This document shows positions 39,110 through 49,111 of a stretch of DNA of 64,000 nt, one piece after another. Location: NCBI RefSeq assembly GCF_039724765.1, contig NZ_CP155729.1:2179501-2243500 (forward strand), read 5' to 3'. The DNA comes from Sagittula stellata E-37. GTDB taxonomy: Bacteria > Pseudomonadota > Alphaproteobacteria > Rhodobacterales > Rhodobacteraceae. How positions within the stretch are numbered: the first letter of the stretch is position 1; each line of letters opens with the position of its first letter. The notes below the pieces were generated by a model, which was not told the DNA's origin, did not search any database, and saw only the letters and a program-made list of their open reading frames with translations. Made by a program: the position numbers and the translations under genes.

Positions 39110-40072
39110 CTAGTCTCGCTTCCCGGCGCGTTCAAGCGCGCGCCGGATCGCTTCGACCACGGCTCCTTCACGGACGTGATGCGGCATGTGTCCGATGCCA
39201 TCCAGCACAGTGAGCCGTGCATGGGGCAACCGCTCCGCCAGCGGTTCGGAGTGGATGTGCAGGCCGACCGTCTTATCGGCGGTCCCATGGACCAGCTCCA
39301 CCGGCATGGACGATAGAACATCATAGCGCGGTTCCAGCTCGGCGATCTGATCGAGCAGACCTGCGCGGTGCAGGGCATTTGTCCTGAGCGCCGCGCGGCG
39401 GATAGTCAAGGGGGCGCCAATGTGGCTGTCGTAGCCGGGGGGCATGTCCTGCGGGTCGAAGACGGATTCCACCGCGCCCTGTACGTAGCCGGACGGAACC
39501 CAAGCTGCCTCGAACGGGATGGCGAGCGGCCCAAGGATCGGATGGGAGTTCACCTTGTAGAGCCACGACATGCCGCCGTCCCACGGGTGGGACGGGCTGG
39601 CCGTCAGCACGAGGGCAGAGATCGTCTCGGGGAATTCCACGGCCCATGCCAGCGCGACGGATCCACCATAGCTCTGCCCCATCAGCACCGGCTTCTCCAG
39701 TCCCAGCGCCCGGCTCGCGGCAGAGAGCAGCGCGGCCTGCTCGACGATGGTTTCACCGCCGTCATGCAGCCGGTCGGTGTAGCCCATGCCGGGCCGGTCG
39801 AAGGCTGTGACGCGGAAGTCCTTCGCCAGCCGGTCGACCAGCGAAAAGGTCATGTCGCGCAGGTTGCCCGACATGCCGTGGATCAGGACCACGTCGGGGC
39901 CTTCGCCCCTTGTCACGTAGTGCACACGCGTGGTGCCGACCTCGACGAATCGGCCGGACGGCGGAAAGGCGGCTCCTGCCGCGCGCTCGCGCAGACCGGC
40001 GCGCAGATGGCTCAGCCCCCACGCCGCCGCAGCGAAAGCCAGAACGTAAGCAGCCCACATCAGCGGTTTCAC
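39110..40072 (-). CDS. Alpha/beta hydrolase
   Basis: A 320-residue hydrolase. The N-terminal helix MKPLMWAAYVLAFAAAAWGLSHL is probably a membrane anchor. The nucleophile elbow is GQSYGGS with Ser134; the acid is the Asp in VHGTADKTVG, and the His is in GIGHMPHHV. The oxyanion loop HGMSGN is near residue 66. Substrate unknown. It converges on the L,D-transpeptidase gene and lies 19 bases downstream of metA on the same strand. Confidence 0.9.
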   Translation of the reverse strand: MKPLMWAAYVLAFAAAAWGLSHLRAGLRERAAGAAFPPSGRFVEVGTTRVHYVTRGEGPDVVLIHGMSGNLRDMTFSLVDRLAKDFRVTAFDRPGMGYTDRLHDGGETIVEQAALLSAASRALGLEKPVLMGQSYGGSVALAWAVEFPETISALVLTASPSHPWDGGMSWLYKVNSHPILGPLAIPFEAAWVPSGYVQGAVESVFDPQDMPPGYDSHIGAPLTIRRAALRTNALHRAGLLDQIAELEPRYDVLSSMPVELVHGTADKTVGLHIHSEPLAERLPHARLTVLDGIGHMPHHVREGAVVEAIRRALERAGKRD

Positions 40073-40091
40073 CTTCCCTCCGTCGTGTCGC

Positions 40092-41012
40092 TCATGACCC
40101 GATGGAGGTCAGCTCGTAAGGTGTGGACTGGTAGATCTGGTTGATCCAGTTGCCGTAAAGGAGATGCGCGTGGCTGCGCCAGCGGTTCTGCGGTGGCTTT
40201 GTGGGATCGTCGCCGGGATAGTAATTCGCAGGCACATTGATCGGCTTCCCGGCGGCGACGTCGCGGTCGTACTCTTCCTTCAGGGTGCCGGAATCGTATT
40301 CCAGGTGGTTGAAGATGTAGATCGCGCGATGCGCCGGGTCCTCGACAAGGCAGGGACCGGTCGTCTCGCTGTCGATCAGGATGGGCAGGCCGGCGGCAGC
40401 GATTTCGCCGCGGTTCATCTCTGTCCACCGGGAGACGGGGATGACCATGTCGTCGGAAAACCCGTTCAGGTAGGGCGACGTCGGGGCCTGGTTGATGTGA
40501 CGAACCGCACCGAAGGCCTTGGCATCCAGCATGTGCTTGGGCACGCCGTGAAAATGGTAGATCATCGCCATCCCGCCCCAGCACACGCCAAAGGTGGAAT
40601 GCACATGGGTCTGGGTCCAGTCGAAGACCTGGGTCAGCTCCTCCCAGTAGGTGACCTCTTCGAACGGGAGGTGTTCGATTGGGGCGCCGGTGATGATCAG
40701 ACCGTCCAGCTTTTCGCCCGAGTCGGCCACCTCGGCGAAGGGGCGATAGAACGCCTCCATGTGCTCGGCCGCGGTGTTCTTGGTCTGGTGCTCCGTCATG
40801 CGGATGAGCTGGAAGTCGATCTGCAGAGGCGTCGCGCCGATCAGGCGGGCGAACTGGTTCTCCGTCTGGATCTTCTTCGGCATCAGGTTCAGAAGCCCGA
40901 TCCGCAGCGGGCGGATGTCCTGCCGCGCCGCCTGTTCCTCGGACATGACCATGACGCCCTCGCGCGTGAGCACGTCGAAGGCGGGAAGGTCCGAGGGCAG
41001 GCGGATGGGCAT
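40092..41012 (-). CDS. metA: Homoserine O-acyltransferase, probably acetyl-specific
   Basis: MetA starts methionine synthesis from homoserine. The 306-residue protein has the active-site Cys144 in [10 protein letters not shown] and the family start [10 protein letters not shown]. The residue that decides acyl-CoA choice (111 in Escherichia coli numbering) is Glu113 here, in the motif GAPIEHL, where the succinyl-type enzyme has Gly. A Glu at that position is known to favour acetyl-CoA. So the product is probably O-acetylhomoserine. Divergent from a secreted-protein gene. Confidence 0.95.
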   Translation of the reverse strand: MPIRLPSDLPAFDVLTREGVMVMSEEQAARQDIRPLRIGLLNLMPKKIQTENQFARLIGATPLQIDFQLIRMTEHQTKNTAAEHMEAFYRPFAEVADSGEKLDGLIITGAPIEHLPFEEVTYWEELTQVFDWTQTHVHSTFGVCWGGMAMIYHFHGVPKHMLDAKAFGAVRHINQAPTSPYLNGFSDDMVIPVSRWTEMNRGEIAAAGLPILIDSETTGPCLVEDPAHRAIYIFNHLEYDSGTLKEEYDRDVAAGKPINVPANYYPGDDPTKPPQNRWRSHAHLLYGNWINQIYQSTPYELTSIGS

Positions 41013-41137
41013 GGGTCTGGTTCCTGAGGGTGATTGCGAGGGGCAGACATAGGCCAAGCCTTGCCGCCGAACAAGGGTTGCGCCGACTCGGGGGCTGTGG
41101 CCGTAATTCCTAAGGCGTTTTTCTGGAGGGCATTTGA

Positions 41138-41728
41138 ATGAAGTCTTTTGCAGCGGCGTTATCCGTGGCGCTGGCGATACTGTCCGGCGGGGCGGTGGCA
41201 CAGACCAATTCCTGCATGGGCAACTGCCTTGCAAGCGAGGGGGACACCCCCAGCTACCACGCCTGCATCCGGCGCCTGTGCAATGCCAACCACGTCCAGC
41301 CCTCGACGCATATCCCGACGTGGAACGGCGGGGCGATCCAGGATGGTGCGATCCTCTGGGCGGGGATCGACACGCAGAACGGGCAGTCGGGGCTGTACTA
41401 CTTCTGCCAGCAGGGCGGGATCAGCGACCTCCTGATCCCCGGGACGCCGCCGGGTCAGCAGACCTTCTACCTGACCGTGGACGGCCAGACGTTCGAAAAG
41501 ACGTTCCGCACGATCACCAACGGCGTCACGGCGACGGTCGTCCCGGAGGAACCGCTGATCCGCGCGATGCGCGGCGGCAAGGGCGTGGTGATCGAAAGCC
41601 AGCGCGGCGGCATGGTCATGGGCCTTCCGCTGATCAATGCCGAAGAGGCGCTGGAGGGCGCTCTGGTCGGCTGCGGATTCATGGCGCCGGACGAACGCCC
41701 GCTGGGGGCAGGGGAACGGCAGGACTGA
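41138..41728 (+). CDS. Secreted protein of unknown function
   Basis: A 196-residue protein with a signal peptide ([21 protein letters not shown]) and a cysteine-rich start of the mature part ([26 protein letters not shown]) that suggests two disulfides. The remainder is beta-rich, with [23 protein letters not shown] and LYYFCQQGG. No family is recognised. Likely periplasmic. The gene starts 125 bases from metA on the opposite strand and ends in a terminator shared with ssb. Confidence 0.7.
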   Translation: MKSFAAALSVALAILSGGAVAQTNSCMGNCLASEGDTPSYHACIRRLCNANHVQPSTHIPTWNGGAIQDGAILWAGIDTQNGQSGLYYFCQQGGISDLLIPGTPPGQQTFYLTVDGQTFEKTFRTITNGVTATVVPEEPLIRAMRGGKGVVIESQRGGMVMGLPLINAEEALEGALVGCGFMAPDERPLGAGERQD

Positions 41729-41754
41729 CAGGCGGCCATAGACCGGGCCGAAAA

Positions 41755-41790
41755 AAGAAACCGCCGCAGGATGTGCGGCGGTTTTCGTTT
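41755..41790. terminator. Bidirectional terminator between the secreted-protein gene and ssb
   Basis: An 11-bp perfect stem AAACCGCCGCA/TGCGGCGGTTT with a five-base loop. It has a T run on the plus side and an A-rich run (GAAAAAAGAAA) on the other, so it serves both converging genes. Confidence 0.9.
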
Positions 41791-41808
41791 GCAGAACGTT
41801 GGCTTGCC

Positions 41809-42327
41809 TCAGAACGGGATCTCGTCGTCGAGATCGCGGGACGGCGCCCGCGAAGGACCCGAGCCGCCGCGGTCGTCGTAGCCACCGCCGCCGCCACCGT
41901 AGCTGTCGCCACCGCCGCCATAGCTGTCGCCGCCACCGCCGTAGGAGCCGCCGCCACCGCTACCGCCGCCATCTCCACGGCCGTCGAGAAGGGTCAGTTC
42001 CCCACGGTAGGGGCGCAGGACGACCTCGGTCGAATAGCGGTCCTGACCGGACTGGTCCTGCCACTTGCGCGTCTCCAACTGGCCTTCGATGTAGACCTTC
42101 GATCCCTTGCGCAGGTATTGCTCGGCGATCCGGGCCAGCGGTTCGGAGAAGATGGCGACCGAATGCCACTCCGTGCGTTCGCGGCGCTCGCCCGTGTTGC
42201 GGTCTTTCCAGTTCTCGGACGTGGCGATCCGCAGGTTGCAGACCTTGCCCCCGTTCTGGAAGGTACGCACCTCCGGGTCGCGCCCGAGATTGCCCACGAG
42301 GATCACCTTGTTGACGGAACCGGCCAT
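41809..42327 (-). CDS. ssb: Single-stranded DNA-binding protein
   Basis: A 172-residue SSB. The OB fold (1-110) begins with [18 protein letters not shown] and includes [13 protein letters not shown] long Gly/Tyr/Ser repeat linker follows ([11 protein letters not shown] units at about 122-152). The conserved acidic tip DLDDEIPF, which binds partner proteins, ends the protein. Divergent from a lytic transglycosylase gene. No LexA box was found upstream. Confidence 0.97.
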   Translation of the reverse strand: MAGSVNKVILVGNLGRDPEVRTFQNGGKVCNLRIATSENWKDRNTGERRERTEWHSVAIFSEPLARIAEQYLRKGSKVYIEGQLETRKWQDQSGQDRYSTEVVLRPYRGELTLLDGRGDGGGSGGGGSYGGGGDSYGGGGDSYGGGGGGYDDRGGSGPSRAPSRDLDDEIPF

Positions 42328-42501
42328 GTTTCTCCCTCTCGAAACCTAGAATCGCATCGGCGAATGTCTGCCGTTTCTACACGCGGTGCAAAGAGGGGGC
42401 AAACAGACCGGACCACAGGGGTTCCGATTGAGCGATTTTTGGGTATAGTCGCGCGCAAAGACCAACAGAACAACACGGCGGCAACGAACAAGGGACGAAC
42501 T

Positions 42502-43116
42502 ATGGCGGGGGCACGCTTGGGAGTCGGCCTGGGCATTTTCCTGGCGATCACAGCCGGAAGTGCAGGGGCCGAAATTCTTTCGACCAAGAACCGCGCGAAC
42601 CTTTTCTCCTCGCAGACGGGGGTCTTGGACAATCGCGCAGCACAACAATACAAAAGTTCCGTGCGGCTTCAGCCGCCCAAGGTGGTGACGCCCACTAAGT
42701 GGGGTGTCGAAGGTGCCGACAACGGCACCGTCCCGAAGTACCGGGGCCGTTACAACGGCGAATACGCCGTTCTCGCGCGGGTCGCGGCCCAGAAGCACGG
42801 TGTCCCAGAGGACCTGTTCCTGCGGCTGGTGATGCAGGAATCGCGGTTCAACCCGAAGGCCCTGTCCCACAAGGGGGCCATCGGGCTCGCGCAACTGATG
42901 CCCGCGACGGCCAAGGCGCTAGGCGTGGACCCGCACAATCCGGCCGAGAACCTCGATGGTGGGGCGCGCTATCTGAAGATCCAGTACCGCAAGTTCGGAT
43001 CGTGGCGGTTGGCGCTCGCGGCCTATAACGCGGGCCCCGGAGCGGTCGAAAAGCACAAGGGTGTACCGCCCTACCGCGAGACGAAAAACTACGTGAAGGT
43101 GATCTGGGGCAGCTGA
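42502..43116 (+). CDS. SLT-type lytic transglycosylase
   Basis: A 204-residue exported murein hydrolase. The signal peptide is [19 protein letters not shown]. The lysozyme-like SLT domain (about 87-200) has catalytic Glu113 in [29 protein letters not shown], and [13 protein letters not shown] is the C-terminal motif. The start at 42502 follows AAGGGA and begins the signal peptide. The enzyme cleaves glycan strands, complementing the L,D-transpeptidases in the window. Confidence 0.93.
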   Translation: MAGARLGVGLGIFLAITAGSAGAEILSTKNRANLFSSQTGVLDNRAAQQYKSSVRLQPPKVVTPTKWGVEGADNGTVPKYRGRYNGEYAVLARVAAQKHGVPEDLFLRLVMQESRFNPKALSHKGAIGLAQLMPATAKALGVDPHNPAENLDGGARYLKIQYRKFGSWRLALAAYNAGPGAVEKHKGVPPYRETKNYVKVIWGS

Positions 43117-43217
43117 CCCCGGACCTTCCGCGCGACGCCGCGCTCGCACTTTAATCCCGGGTTATTTCTTTGCTGTCACCTTGTCATGCGAACAACCGTG
43201 GCAAGGGATAGAAAGCT

Positions 43218-44231
43218 ATGGGCCGCGCGAAGGTCGGCAAGCGGACGGTTATCGCCGCGCATTGCGCGCGACTGTTCGTCGTGGCCGCAATGATCGTGAT
43301 CGGCCTCGCCCCCGGCGCGGTCAGGGCCGAAGCATGCAACTTGCCCGCCGGTCTCGTCACACTGGCCCGCACGCTCTCCGCCCTGCCGCAGAAACAGCAA
43401 GCGGTCGATACTCTCCTGGCGGAGCGTATCAGCACACAGATGGCGGACCTTTCGGAGTTCGGCATTCTGACCGATCTGCAACGCAACAGTCTTGACGGAT
43501 TGAGCGGCATCGCATTGGAACTGATGGCGGAAGGGGAGCGGCTCTCCTACGCGGCGGCGCCCTACGATCCCCGGCACCTGCGCGCGATGCTGGCGGAGTT
43601 CGAGCATCAGTCGACCCTTGCCTGCAACAGTATCAGCGAAGAAAGCGACGCCGACGGTCCCGGAACTTTCCGCGACGCCGTCACCGAAGGCCGGATCGAC
43701 TGGGAAGAGGTCGAGAAGATGCTGGAGGAGAACAAGGTCGTCAGCGGAGGCGTCGTGCTCGCAATCATGGTGGTCTTCATTGGCCTTTTGTTCGGGGTCG
43801 ATCTTGCCATCCGCTGGATCTTTGCGCTGGTCCACAATCGGCGCGCCTGCCGTGTCGGGGCCATCCTGACCTTCGGCGAGGCGGAGGTGCACGGCCTGAT
43901 CCTGACCCTCGGCCGTGGCGGTTTCCGTTTTCATCCCCGTGATATGGAGGCGTTGCTGGTCGGGGGCGCCGATACTGGTGTGCCGTTCCGACTGCAGGTC
44001 GGACAATGCGCCCCTTTCGACGGCCGGATGAGTATGGTCCGCGATCACGTCGTCGACTGCCGGTTCGACGCGCCCCTCACCTTGCGCCTGCAGGCCGAGA
44101 TCCTCGCGCTCTCGTCGATTTCCCCGTATTATGTCCGCAGGTCGCACGATGGCGGGGAGGAGAGCACTCTTCACCTCGCACGACAGGAACAGGATCCCCC
44201 GTTGCCGAACGCCAAGCCGAAGGAAACCTGA
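43218..44231 (+). CDS. Membrane protein with a degenerate PilZ-like C-terminal domain
   Basis: A 337-residue protein. A signal peptide (ARLFVVAAMIVIGLAPGAVRAEA) leads into a periplasmic helical region (40-170), then one membrane helix (VVSGGVVLAIMVVFIGLLFGVDLAI, about 175-200) and a cytoplasmic domain. That domain starts RRACRVGAILTFGEAEVHGLILTLGRGGFRF, which resembles PilZ (RxxxR, then a DxSxxG-type strand turned to LTLGRGG). It may respond to c-di-GMP, though the second motif is poor. Function unknown; downstream lies the IS-damaged region. Confidence 0.7.
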   Translation: MGRAKVGKRTVIAAHCARLFVVAAMIVIGLAPGAVRAEACNLPAGLVTLARTLSALPQKQQAVDTLLAERISTQMADLSEFGILTDLQRNSLDGLSGIALELMAEGERLSYAAAPYDPRHLRAMLAEFEHQSTLACNSISEESDADGPGTFRDAVTEGRIDWEEVEKMLEENKVVSGGVVLAIMVVFIGLLFGVDLAIRWIFALVHNRRACRVGAILTFGEAEVHGLILTLGRGGFRFHPRDMEALLVGGADTGVPFRLQVGQCAPFDGRMSMVRDHVVDCRFDAPLTLRLQAEILALSSISPYYVRRSHDGGEESTLHLARQEQDPPLPNAKPKET

Positions 44232-44763
44232 AACCGCTGCCGGCAAGGATACATCGAGCTGGCAGACCGCACTTCGCCGGTGGCCGACCCCGGAAGCCCG
44301 CAAAGCGCTATCCGTCGCGGAGTGGCGGCGCTTCTCGATCCGCGGCCCGGAAGGCAACCGCCAGCCCGTTTACACCGCGGTGACGGTGACGTCCGACTCC
44401 ATGCCTGCGAGCTCCGCATCGGAGAGATGGCATCACACTTGGTATCCCTTGGCCAATAGTCTGAACGGTGGCACTTCCTGCTGGCACAAGCCCCCCATGG
44501 ACCTTGGAGTCCCAACTGCTGCATGTCTGGAACGGGCAGCCCGGCGGCGCTTTCATCATAGATCGGATGTCGCACTATGGAACGGCGCCACCGCCGACTT
44601 GCCGCCCCCCGCGTCGCCGACACGCCCCACCGCCTCCACCGGCATCACCCTGACCGAGAAATCCATCACGGTCGGGACCTCTCCAAGTCGGACAAAAAAC
44701 GAAATAGAAAGGCCGCGGGATCGATACGTGGCTGACAGTCACCTCGTCCCTCTCCGGATCAGG
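44232..44763. other. Stretch without a supported gene
   Basis: Frames here are open by chance but low in quality. Short readable pieces such as AEWRRFSIRGPEGNRQPV and LLHVWNGQPGGAF occur in different frames and could be worn remnants of genes. No start, ribosome site or family was found. Confidence 0.5.
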
Positions 44764-44806
44764 CCTTCATCTTGGCGAAAAATACCTCGGGGGTCCGGGG
44801 GCTGGC
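44764..44806 (-). repeat. Dispersed 3'-end element, copy 3
   Basis: Read on the minus strand: a CCGGGGGC/GCCCCCGG hairpin, then CCCCCGAGGTATTTTTCGCC and AAGATGAAG. It lies about 20 bases after the stop codon of the gene remnant at 44823 on the same strand. Confidence 0.6.
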
Positions 44807-44822
44807 CCCCGGTTCCCCGGCT

Positions 44823-44886
44823 TCAGTCACGCACAGCTTCCTCGCGCCGCCCCTCGTTGATCGTGATGCGCCAACCCGGACTATCC
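44823..44886 (-). pseudogene. C-terminal remnant of a gene cut by the IS element
   Basis: Reading out of the IS left end on the minus strand, the last residues are SPGWRITINEGRREEAVRD before TGA at 44823-44825. They cannot come from the IS itself and have no start. The strand agrees with the ABC binding-protein gene on the other side of the IS, so this may be the tail of the last gene of that operon. Family unknown. Confidence 0.4.
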
Positions 44887-44961
44887 GATGGGGTAATCCC
44901 CCCCGATCTTAGGGGGATGCGGAAGTAGAATTTTCTCGGCAGGATGAACGAGGAGATTCCG

Positions 44962-45225
44962 ATGAAGAAGACACGATTTACCGAGGCCCAGATCATGGGT
45001 GTGCTGCGCCAGATGGAAGGCGGAGTGCCCGCTGCCGAGCTGTGCCGCGAGCACGGGATGAGCAGTGCGACGCTGTACAAATGGCGGGCTAAGTATGGCG
45101 GGATGGACGCCAGCCTCATCAGCGAGATGAAGGCCATGGCTGAGGAGAACCGGCGCCTTAAGCGCATGTATGCCGACGTCCGCATGCAGAACGACTTGCT
45201 CAAGGAGGCCTTGGGAAAAAAGTGA
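44962..45225 (+). CDS. IS3-family transposase OrfA
   Basis: An 87-residue helix-turn-helix protein ([32 protein letters not shown]) with a leucine-zipper part ([26 protein letters not shown]). The ATG at 44962 with GAGGAG upstream was chosen over the in-frame ATG at 44944. Near its end, A-AAA-AAG (45216-45222) is in frame as a slippery heptamer, with AAGGAGG eight bases before it, as used by IS3 elements to make the OrfAB fusion by -1 frameshifting. Confidence 0.93.
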   Translation: MKKTRFTEAQIMGVLRQMEGGVPAAELCREHGMSSATLYKWRAKYGGMDASLISEMKAMAEENRRLKRMYADVRMQNDLLKEALGKK

Positions 45226-46049
45226 CACGGCCAGCGAACCGCCGCGCGCTGGCCGAGAAAGCGGTGGCAACAAGGGGCGTCAGCATCGCGCTGGCGTGTC
45301 GAGCCTTCGAGGTCAGCGAGACCTGCTATCGGTACAGCCCGAAGCTGGACGATGAAAACGAGCAGATCGCCGACCTGCTGCTTGGGCTGACGAAGGCGAA
45401 GAAGACCTGGGGCTTCGACCTATGCTTCCTGTACATGAGGAATGTCCAAGGTCATGGCTGGAACCACAAACGCGTCCACCGCATCTACCGCGAACTGGAG
45501 CTGAACCTCAGGATCAAACCGCGCAAGCGGCTGAAACGGGAGAAGCCTGACGCGCTGGCGGTTCCGGAGGCTGCGAATGAGGTCTGGTCCATGGACTTCA
45601 TGGCGGATCGCCTTGGAGATGGGCGCCAGTTCCGGCTGCTGAACGTCTTGGACGATTTCAACCGTGAGGGTTTGGGCATTGAGGTCGACTTCTCGTTGCC
45701 CGCCGAACGCGTTGTCCGGGCCCTGAACCAGATCATCGAATGGCGTGGCGTTCCGAAGAGGATCAGGGTCGACAACGGCCCTGAGTACGTCAATGGAACC
45801 TTGATGGAATGGGCAGAACACAAGGGCATCGCCCTGGCCCATATCCAGCCCGGGAAACCGCAGCAGAACGCTTATGTCGAGCGCTACAATCGGACGGTCC
45901 GGCACGAATGGCTGGACCGCCACATTTTCGAAACCATCGACGAGGTGCAGCAGATTGCCACCGAGTGGCTCTGGTCCTACAACAACGAGCGCCCCAACAT
46001 GGGCAACGGCGGCATGACGCCCGCCCAGAAACTGAGAATGGCCGCGTAA
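45222..46049 (+). CDS. IS3-family transposase OrfB (rve integrase core)
   Basis: A 275-residue DDE-type integrase-core protein. The HTH_21 part (residues 55-100) is followed by rve: the first Asp in [11 protein letters not shown], the second in [11 protein letters not shown] and the catalytic Glu in [15 protein letters not shown]. Overlaps OrfA by four bases; expected to be made mainly as a frameshift fusion. All three catalytic residues are intact, so the element may be active. Confidence 0.93.
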   Translation: MTRPANRRALAEKAVATRGVSIALACRAFEVSETCYRYSPKLDDENEQIADLLLGLTKAKKTWGFDLCFLYMRNVQGHGWNHKRVHRIYRELELNLRIKPRKRLKREKPDALAVPEAANEVWSMDFMADRLGDGRQFRLLNVLDDFNREGLGIEVDFSLPAERVVRALNQIIEWRGVPKRIRVDNGPEYVNGTLMEWAEHKGIALAHIQPGKPQQNAYVERYNRTVRHEWLDRHIFETIDEVQQIATEWLWSYNNERPNMGNGGMTPAQKLRMAA

Positions 46050-46093
46050 ATTCTACGCCTAAGCCCCCGCATAAATGGGGGGATTACCTGATC

Positions 46094-46225
46094 GCCGCGG
46101 CGAAGGCGAACAGCGCCGCCAGAGCTATGGCTATGACGAAAGTCGACCCGGCCACGACCCGGCTGAACACGTCGTGGCCAGGTTGTCGCCGCACAGAAGG
46201 TGTTAGGGATGCTCGCCTTCGGTGC
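46094..46225 (-). pseudogene. Remnant of a DppC-like ABC permease
   Basis: On the minus strand, pieces of the peptide-permease motif before the first membrane helix of DppC/OppC are visible: GEHP, then CGDNL, then, after a one-base shift, GHDVFSRVVAGSTFVIAIALAALFAFAAAI running into the IS right end. The family consensus there is EHPxGTDxxGRDVxSRxxxGxRxSL. With a stop (TAA) and a frameshift it is dead. It lies just downstream of the ABC binding-protein gene, where the permease genes belong. Confidence 0.6.
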
Positions 46226-46336
46226 CGAGGGGCGTACCGGGCCCCTTTTTTCGGGGGTGTCCGGCACCGCGCGGGGGGGCCCGAGCGGACCTAAGAGGCC
46301 ATCCTCTCGGCAGGGTATCGCCGATCGGGCGTCGCG

Positions 46337-48013
46337 TCAGGCGGCGAGACCCAGCTTGTAGACGTGGATCTCGAACGACGGGTGCATCTCTGCGCCCACG
46401 AGGCCTGGCCGGAAATGCCGGTAGAGCGACCGCCAATAGGGCTGGATGATGACGTGGTCGTTGCGCAGGATGGTCTCCACATCCTTCATCACCTCGCGGC
46501 GCGTGTCCGCATCGGAGATCGACATGGCTTCGGCCAGCTTGGCGTCGAATTCCGGGTTGGAATAGCCCGACTCGTTCCATGCCTCGCCGGAGCGGTAGGC
46601 CAGCGCCAGCACCTGAACTCCCAGCGGCCGGTGGATCCACTCGGTGGTCGAGAACGGGTACGTCGCCCAGTCGTTCCAGAATGTCGAACCCGGCAGGACC
46701 GTTCGGCGCACGTTGATGCCCGCATCCCGCATCTGAGCGGCGGCCGCGTCGGCGGTATTCTTCGTGTACCCGTCGTCGAGCGAGATCAGCTCGTGCTCGA
46801 AATCCGCCATCCCGGCTTCTTCCAGCAGCGCGGCCACCTCGTCCGGCGCATATGCGGCTGGACCGATGTCGGCGTATTCCGGGTGCACCGGCGCGACGTG
46901 GAAGTCCGCGGCGACGATGCCCATATCGTCATAGCCCAATTCAAGGCAAATCGAATTGTCGACGGCCTTGACCAGCGCCTCACGCAACTTGGCATTTTCA
47001 TAGACAGGGGTATCGCCGACCAGGGTCTGTTGGTTGAAGCGAAGGACCACCGTCGCGCCCGTGACCACCTCGGACTTCTCCCAGCCGATGGCGTCGGCGA
47101 TCTCGATGAACTCGTTCACGTTCTGATAGAGCATGTCGACTTCTTCGGCTTCGGCCGCCGCGATCCACGACGCCGGGTCGGTGCCGTAGTCGATGAATTC
47201 GATCCGGTCGAGGTAGGCGCCGCCGAAGCCCTCGGCCTCCGCGCCCCACCAGGCGTGATCGGTGTTCTTGACCAGCACGGCCTTCGCATTTTCGCCGAGT
47301 TCCAGACTTTCGGGCAGGTAGGGGCCGGTGCCGATCGGGTTGGACAGCATGGTGTCGGGGTCATGGCTCTTGTGCACGACCGCCGCCGGATAGTCGGCCA
47401 TACCGACGATGATGGCGATGTCGGGCGCCGGCAGCTTGACCGAGACCGTCAAGTCGTCCGTGGCGGTCACCGCGCCTTCGATCATCTTCGAGGTGCCCGG
47501 GTCGATCAGTGTGGCCATGCGGCCCGCCATGGAGTTGCCCTCGACCGTCTTGTCGCACCAGTATTCGAACATCCGTACCACGTCGGCCGAGGTGAAGCCG
47601 TCGCCGTTGTTCCAGGTCACTCCGGGCCGGACGTGCAGCGTGTACTCGGTCGCGTCGTCGTTGGTTTCCCAGCTTTCCAGCAACATGCCACGCACTGTGC
47701 CGTCCCGGTTGTATTCCACCATGTACTCCAGCCACCCGCGCGAGACGTTGGCGATCTGCGGCCAGTCGTAAGTGCGCGGATCCTTCAGCGGGCGCACCTC
47801 CTGCTGGATTCGCAGCGTGCCGCCCGACTGGGCATGGGCCGCCGCCTGCGCCGGACTCCCGAGGCCGCCAATCGCATATGCCGTCGCCGTGGAAACACCG
47901 AGCGCCGTGGCGCGGGTCAGGAATTCGCGACGGTCCAGCTGGCCGGCCTTGAATTCGCGCGCATACATCTGCGCAGCCGGGTGGACCTGTTGCAGGGTTT
48001 CCTTCGATGTCAT
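46337..48013 (-). CDS. Peptide/nickel-type ABC transporter substrate-binding protein
   Basis: A 558-residue SBP_bac_5 family protein. A twin-arginine signal ([22 protein letters not shown]) follows an N-terminal 30 residues, so it is probably exported through Tat. Family parts include [20 protein letters not shown], the lobe segment [24 protein letters not shown] and [12 protein letters not shown]. The start was set at 48013 because AGGGAG precedes it. The matching permease and ATPase genes are missing; a permease remnant and an IS element follow. It may be an orphan. An AraC gene lies upstream. Confidence 0.9.
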   Translation of the reverse strand: MTSKETLQQVHPAAQMYAREFKAGQLDRREFLTRATALGVSTATAYAIGGLGSPAQAAAHAQSGGTLRIQQEVRPLKDPRTYDWPQIANVSRGWLEYMVEYNRDGTVRGMLLESWETNDDATEYTLHVRPGVTWNNGDGFTSADVVRMFEYWCDKTVEGNSMAGRMATLIDPGTSKMIEGAVTATDDLTVSVKLPAPDIAIIVGMADYPAAVVHKSHDPDTMLSNPIGTGPYLPESLELGENAKAVLVKNTDHAWWGAEAEGFGGAYLDRIEFIDYGTDPASWIAAAEAEEVDMLYQNVNEFIEIADAIGWEKSEVVTGATVVLRFNQQTLVGDTPVYENAKLREALVKAVDNSICLELGYDDMGIVAADFHVAPVHPEYADIGPAAYAPDEVAALLEEAGMADFEHELISLDDGYTKNTADAAAAQMRDAGINVRRTVLPGSTFWNDWATYPFSTTEWIHRPLGVQVLALAYRSGEAWNESGYSNPEFDAKLAEAMSISDADTRREVMKDVETILRNDHVIIQPYWRSLYRHFRPGLVGAEMHPSFEIHVYKLGLAA

Positions 48014-48253
48014 CCTCATCTCCCTGTGACTCGTTGTGTTGGCCATGATGCTGGAGGTGGCGTCCCAGACGTCTTCGTGCTGTCCCGGTCTGTCCGGTGC
48101 ACCCATTGTTTCCACACCATAGCGCATCATCGCGACTGAACGGTCAACGCTCGGTATCCGCGTATCTGTGTCGAACAGCGAAATATTCAAATGCGACGTT
48201 GGCGGCGCTGCAAGCGTTGCGTTCGAGGCACGTCGGAAAGGGCGGGCCTGCTA

Positions 48254-49111
48254 TCAGGACCGGGCCGTCAGTGTCTTCCGGGCGTCGCTGCGCAGGCGCG
48301 ATGGGGACTTGCCCGTGTGTGTCTGGATGAAACGCGTGAAGTAGGCGGCCGAGGAAAACCCCAGTCCCTTCGCGACATCCTGCACCGGTGGACGCGGGCT
48401 TTCGAGAGCGACACGTGCGGCGTGCAGCTTGCGTTCGGTCAGAAGGTCTGCCGCCGTCTTGCCGCAGCACTGGCGGCAGATGCGGCTGAGATGCGTGGGC
48501 GTCACGTCCAGCGCGTCGGCGTAGGCGGCCATGGGTTGTGCCGTCCGGTAGTCGCGGACCAGTGCCTGCGCATACCTGCGTGCCAGACGTTGTGCGGCGG
48601 TGTCCGCAGGTGTTTCGGCGGCACCCTTTTCGATCTGGCGGTGCAGCCATATGCCCAGCAGGCGCACACGCGCTTCGAGGCTGTCCTGCATCAGTGCACG
48701 TTTCTGCGTCAGTTCGCGGTGCATGGCGTCGATCTCGCCGGTCAGTTCGGCCTGGGCAAAGCTGTCGCGGATCCGAAGCAGCATCGGCGTGTCCGGCTCC
48801 TTCGGGGCAAGGCCGGTGGGGGCATGTACAAAAAGCGCCTGCGTGCCGGGCGGCAAGTCGATGGCAAAGAGCGTGCCCGCGGGCAGCCATAGTGCGTGGT
48901 GCATCGACACGCCGCGCAGCACGCCCGCGACCATCACGCGGCCCTGGCCCTTGGTGATCCACAACAGCGTGTTGTCTTCGCGGTCGTGGGCAAGCTGGTA
49001 ACGCCACGGCGCGCCCTGAAGCTCCAGCATGAACGATCCGCACCGGACCGGACCGCGTGTTCGTTCGGGCGCAGGCGGCATCGGGTTTTTTAGGAAACCG
49101 GGGCGGTTCAT
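48254..49111 (-). CDS. AraC-family transcription regulator
   Basis: A 285-residue regulator. The N-terminal cupin-like part ([26 protein letters not shown]) is followed by the two-part AraC helix-turn-helix at the C-terminus ([63 protein letters not shown]). It is likely to control the adjacent substrate-binding protein gene. Its ATG overlaps the miaA stop (ATGA at 49108-49111). Confidence 0.88.
   Translation of the reverse strand: MNRPGFLKNPMPPAPERTRGPVRCGSFMLELQGAPWRYQLAHDREDNTLLWITKGQGRVMVAGVLRGVSMHHALWLPAGTLFAIDLPPGTQALFVHAPTGLAPKEPDTPMLLRIRDSFAQAELTGEIDAMHRELTQKRALMQDSLEARVRLLGIWLHRQIEKGAAETPADTAAQRLARRYAQALVRDYRTAQPMAAYADALDVTPTHLSRICRQCCGKTAADLLTERKLHAARVALESPRPPVQDVAKGLGFSSAAYFTRFIQTHTGKSPSRLRSDARKTLTARS

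Larger units (their letters stand above)
44887..46093 (+). mobile_element. IS3-family insertion sequence (IS407-like)
   Basis: About 1.2 kb with two overlapping transposase frames. Imperfect terminal inverted repeats: the left end starts GATGGGGTAATCCCCCC and the right end, read inward, starts GATCAGGTAATCCCCCC. Further in, both ends share GTAGAATTT. No matching direct repeats flank the ends, so the element may have caused a deletion after insertion. Exact boundaries are uncertain by a few bases. Confidence 0.85.

Noticed and set aside
41013..41137. SAM-II or SAM/SAH riboswitch before metA
   Set aside because: Such riboswitches are common before metA in alphaproteobacteria, but the 125-base gap lacks the conserved core and pseudoknot sequences recognisable by eye.
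42328..42501. LexA box in the ssb/transglycosylase gap
   Set aside because: GAAC motifs occur, but their spacing is 14 bases, not 7, so the SOS consensus is not met.
44887..46093. Target-site duplication of the IS3 element
   Set aside because: No matching 3-4 base direct repeat could be found at any reasonable choice of ends.
48014..48253. N-terminal extension of the ABC binding protein up to 48190
   Set aside because: An open frame continues upstream, but the ribosome site and the twin-arginine signal place the start at 48013.
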